A stretch of 64,000 nucleotides of DNA, from the IMG/VR virus record IMGVR_UViG_3300026488_000024, positions 16,040 to 80,039 of that record; one strand, 5' to 3'. The position numbers and the translations under genes are program-made. This DNA is from a virus. Shown here in pieces: positions 62,222 to 64,000 of this stretch (positions are counted from its first letter, which is position 1; each line of letters begins with the position of its first letter). The notes beneath the pieces are model-generated. The model had not been told where the DNA came from and did no database searches. It worked only from the letters and a program-made list of their open reading frames with translations.

Positions 62222-62599
62222 TTATTTACAGATTATTTTTGCTTTAAGCTCTATTTTAAGTGTAGAATCTACATTTGATGCTTTCTCTGGTAAAATTGCC
62301 GCAATACCATTTTTTGTATAAACGACTTTGTATTTTGATTGCAGCATGTTTATAAGTTTACGCCAGAGAGTTGAAAGTGTTTTACATTTACGGTGCAAAA
62401 CCAAGTTTACCGAAATGTCTTTGAGTTCAATTATTTGAATAAACTCGTTGTTTGAAACCTCACAGTTTTTGCACGTTAATGCATATTCATTGATTGTTGC
62501 ATACTCCAAACAATCAGAATTCCAAAGCTCAAGTTTACATTTGAATCTTTTTCCAAATTTTTTAATGTCATTGACAATACTCCATGTTGAAAGTTTCAT
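62222..62599 (-). CDS. Unrecognised small protein, first gene of an operon
   Basis: This is a 125-residue protein with strands and five Cys (DCLEYATINEYALTCKNCEV). AAAGGAGG lies nine bases before the ATG. A class A late-like promoter lies 34 bases upstream, so this gene heads the operon running to 61.0 kb. Confidence 0.6.
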   Translation of the reverse strand: MKLSTWSIVNDIKKFGKRFKCKLELWNSDCLEYATINEYALTCKNCEVSNNEFIQIIELKDISVNLVLHRKCKTLSTLWRKLINMLQSKYKVVYTKNGIAAILPEKASNVDSTLKIELKAKIICK

Positions 62600-62632
62600 C
62601 TTTCTTACCTCCTTTAGAAAAATTTGGAAAAT

Positions 62633-62640
62633 TATTTATA
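62633..62640 (-). promoter_or_regulatory. Late-promoter-like element, class A (TATAAATA)
   Basis: The - strand reads GTATAAATAATTTTCCAAAT, nearly identical to the element at 57,467 over more than 20 bases, 34 bases before the gene at 62,599. Confidence 0.75.
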
Positions 62641-62747
62641 CAAAAATTTCGGATATAAAATGAGACGTTGTAAGATGTAGATTTTTTCGGTATTTTTTGA
62701 CTTCCTAGACTACATTTGCATAAATAAATAATGAAGACAAAAAAAAA

Positions 62748-62891
62748 TTATCTGTAGATGAGATACAAGATTACCAGGTTCCAAATTGCAACAATTAATG
62801 CAATGTAAATTAGAATCCTTCTTTTGAATGTCTTAAAATCGTGCTGTAATTGTGAAAGTTCTTTTTCAAGGTTATGTAGCTTTTTGTTCAT
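62748..62891 (-). CDS. Candidate 47-residue coiled-coil/membrane peptide
   Basis: Residues 1-25 form an amphipathic helix (NLEKELSQLQHDFKTFKRR) and residues 26-46 a membrane span (ILIYIALIVAIWNLVILYLI). This is a tail-anchored layout. There is no clear ribosome binding site. A run of T follows the stop on the - strand. Confidence 0.5.
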   Translation of the reverse strand: MNKKLHNLEKELSQLQHDFKTFKRRILIYIALIVAIWNLVILYLIYR

Positions 62892-62952
62892 TTGTTTTAC
62901 ACCAAGCAAAAAAAATCAATATTGCGTTAAAGTGGTTATTAGGCAAAAAAAA

Positions 62953-62978
62953 TCTCTCTCCCCGAAAGGGGAGAGAGA
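62953..62978 (-). terminator. Terminator after the 41-residue gene
   Basis: TCTCTCTCCCC / GGGGAGAGAGA with a GAAA/TTTC loop is followed on the - strand by TTTTTTTT. The stem abuts a second hairpin. Confidence 0.9.
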
Positions 62979-63016
62979 GGGAGTAGTGAAACTATTTTGG
63001 TAGCTTCACTACTCCC
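62979..63016. repeat. Second hairpin, overlapping the end of the 41-residue gene
   Basis: GGGAGTAGTGAA / TTCACTACTCCC, extendable to 16 base pairs with one mismatch, has no T-run. It covers the stop codon and directly abuts the terminator stem. Confidence 0.7.
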
Positions 63017-63117
63017 TTGATCTTTAAAGTTTCAGTACGTACTGGTTTTTTACCAGTACGTACTTTATAAGTGATTAGTAAATCGAGGTAAAGTTTTTGG
63101 AATTTAATTTTTTTCAT
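62992..63117 (-). CDS. Small basic protein (41 residues)
   Basis: The peptide begins MKKIKFQKLYLDLLITYK and is strongly basic. GAGGAGG lies six bases before the ATG and a class B late-like promoter 32 bases upstream. The middle (VRTGKKPVRT) is encoded by a perfect inverted repeat. It is the only protein gene in its transcript. Confidence 0.7.
   Translation of the reverse strand: MKKIKFQKLYLDLLITYKVRTGKKPVRTETLKIKGVVKLPK
63034..63064. repeat. Inverted repeat of a palindrome inside the 41-residue gene
   Basis: Arms AGTACGTACTGGT and ACCAGTACGTACT (13 base pairs) surround five T. Each arm carries the self-complementary AGTACGTACT, so the region can form one long hairpin or two dimer-binding sites. 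Confidence 0.75.
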
Positions 63118-63148
63118 TTCCAACCTCCTCTTTTTTATTTCGTCCTAT

Positions 63149-63156
63149 TATTTATA
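63149..63156 (-). promoter_or_regulatory. Late-promoter-like element, class B (TATAAATA)
   Basis: The - strand reads GAGTTGTATAAATAATAGGA, then CGAAATAAAAAAGAGGAGG. The core and flank nearly match the element at 63,981. Confidence 0.75.
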
Positions 63157-63157
63157 C

Positions 63158-63623
63158 AACTCGTACCGTTTAAAAAAAATAAAGCATTGAAACTAAAAAA
63201 CGTGTAGAAAGCAAAAAGAAAATACATATACTTGGAAATTAGTAGTTTTCTGTATTTCCATAATATGCGAAATCATCTTGGTATTTTAGATAGATTTTTT
63301 ACAGCATTTGGTTTTACGTTGAATAAGTTTTCCTAGTGCATGAATGGAAGGTGAAGTTGTTGGGTACCTGCTGTTTAGATAAAACGAGAGGATATTATGT
63401 GAGTTGATTTTACAATTTACCGCGATAAACTTTTATGCAGTGGTTTTAAAGTTTTGTGAAAATTTGATGTACAGTTTGTAAAAAAATAGTTTGTAATTGT
63501 TAGAAGATGAATGATGCGGAATAAGTTTTGGTAAAAAATCGAAATCTTAATGTTTGACAGATATTTCTTGCATGTTAGATTTATGAAAAAAAAAGATATT
63601 GGAGTTGTTTGTTAAAAAGAGAG
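63158..63623. other. Non-coding stretch of about 470 bases
   Basis: No reading frame with a ribosome binding site is seen on either strand; the longest frames are 20-30 codons without support. It lies between a terminator and the promoter of the 41-residue gene. Apart from runs of A and T, I see no clear structure. Confidence 0.5.
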
Positions 63624-63670
63624 AGAGAATGGGTGAGGGAGTTACTCCTCATCTCCCTCACCCATTCTCT
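63624..63670 (-). terminator. Terminator sharing an arm with a coding region
   Basis: An 18-base-pair stem (AGAGAATGGGTGAGGGAG and its complement) has an 11-base loop that includes the stop codon. The arm transcribed first encodes the end of the gene at 63,642. The - strand continues CTCTCTTTTTAAC. Confidence 0.85.
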
Positions 63671-63947
63671 TGCAAGTGCTCAAGAAGTTTAACGCTTCAA
63701 CGAAATCATCAAGCATTGTTACCCTATTTTCATTCTGTAAAATTGTCGCCAACTCCCACAATAACTTTTTAATTTGACGAATTGGCCCCTTATCTTCGAT
63801 CAAAATAGCTACAAATTCTACGCCAGCCTCGACTCTAACACCTGGCTGGCTCAATATATCTTTGAGTGCTGGAAATTTAAATAAAAAGTCCTGATATGTG
63901 ATTAGAAACCGAAAACAATTTTTTTCATATTTTACCAATTTAATCAT
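63642..63947 (-). CDS. Unrecognised small protein
   Basis: This 101-residue protein has a central strand-helix pattern (VRVEAGVEFVAILIEDKGPI) and a helical C terminus ending in acidic GEGDEE. GAGGAGG lies six bases before the ATG. It has its own class B promoter 33 bases upstream and its own terminator, so it is a single-gene transcript. Confidence 0.65.
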   Translation of the reverse strand: MIKLVKYEKNCFRFLITYQDFLFKFPALKDILSQPGVRVEAGVEFVAILIEDKGPIRQIKKLLWELATILQNENRVTMLDDFVEALNFLSTCKRMGEGDEE

Positions 63948-63980
63948 TTTTCTACCTCCTCCTCTTTTTTTTCGCCCTAT

Positions 63981-63988
63981 TATTTATA
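63981..63988 (-). promoter_or_regulatory. Late-promoter-like element, class B (TATAAATA)
   Basis: The - strand reads GAGTCGTATAAATAATAGGG, then CGAAAAAAAAGAGGAGG, nearly the same as at 63,149, 33 bases before the gene at 63,947. Confidence 0.75.
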
Positions 63989-64000
63989 CGACTCACCCTG

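Noticed and set aside
63271-63342. 23-codon + strand frame in the non-coding stretch
   Set aside because: No ribosome binding site, no hydrophobic or charged pattern and no neighbouring gene on that strand.
1-64000. Recoded stop codon
   Set aside because: TAA, TGA and TAG all end genes at the expected places (for example TGA at 16,673 and TAG at 23,899), and no gene is broken by internal in-frame stops of a single kind.
1-64000. tRNA or rRNA genes
   Set aside because: I found no cloverleaf with the conserved T-loop sequence and no rRNA-like stretch.

Overview
The window is an AT-rich, densely packed piece of a large tailed-phage genome, probably a myovirus with a contractile T4-like tail. 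It uses the standard bacterial code (TAA, TGA and TAG all end genes here) and strong AGGAGG-type ribosome binding sites. The best-recognised genes are two T4 gp19-like tail tube paralogues, a gp6/baseplate-J-like wedge protein, a gp5-like OB-fold spike, a tail-collar fibre, a staphylococcal-type nuclease, a permuted papain-fold enzyme, a dUTPase, a dCMP deaminase and a HAD phosphatase. I see no tRNA, rRNA, integrase, insertion sequence or CRISPR array. The host cannot be named from the sequence.

Layout. Positions 1-39,300 form a late virion module, almost all on the + strand. It holds tail tube genes (0.1-1.6 kb), large baseplate proteins (1.7-9.5 kb), a block of three genes on the opposite strand (11.1-15.1 kb), and a long series of fibre-like or surface-like proteins (15.2-34 kb). 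It ends with an enzyme and baseplate-hub group (33.9-39.3 kb: papain-like enzyme, membrane protein, nuclease, spike). Perfect hairpin terminators isolate the second tail tube gene and the 368-residue gene at 19.8 kb. From 20,996 to 39,278 the genes overlap or nearly touch and no terminator is visible, so this looks like one long operon. The tripeptide Asp-Ser-Asn is strikingly over-represented in the fibre-like proteins and ends in a Thr/Ser-Asp-Ser-Asn repeat tail.

Positions 39,345-64,000 are nearly all on the - strand. They hold about 35 small, mostly unrecognised genes in short operons, each with a ribosome binding site and each operon closed by a hairpin terminator. Nucleotide-metabolism enzymes are scattered among them. 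Several operons are preceded by a TATAAATA element like the T4 late promoter, in two classes that differ in their flanking sequence. Very short genes, often with one membrane segment, sit just before several terminators.

The most interesting candidates for an undescribed system are two divergent RuvC-like proteins (47.7-50.3 kb). They resemble TnpB/Cas12-type nucleases, but the second acidic motif appears to be replaced by Gly. Also notable are an ABC/SMC-type ATPase with a damaged P-loop and no switch histidine, paired with a small partner gene, and an AT-rich intergenic region near 58.3 kb with three perfect tandem TTTAATCG repeats that could be an origin or operator array.
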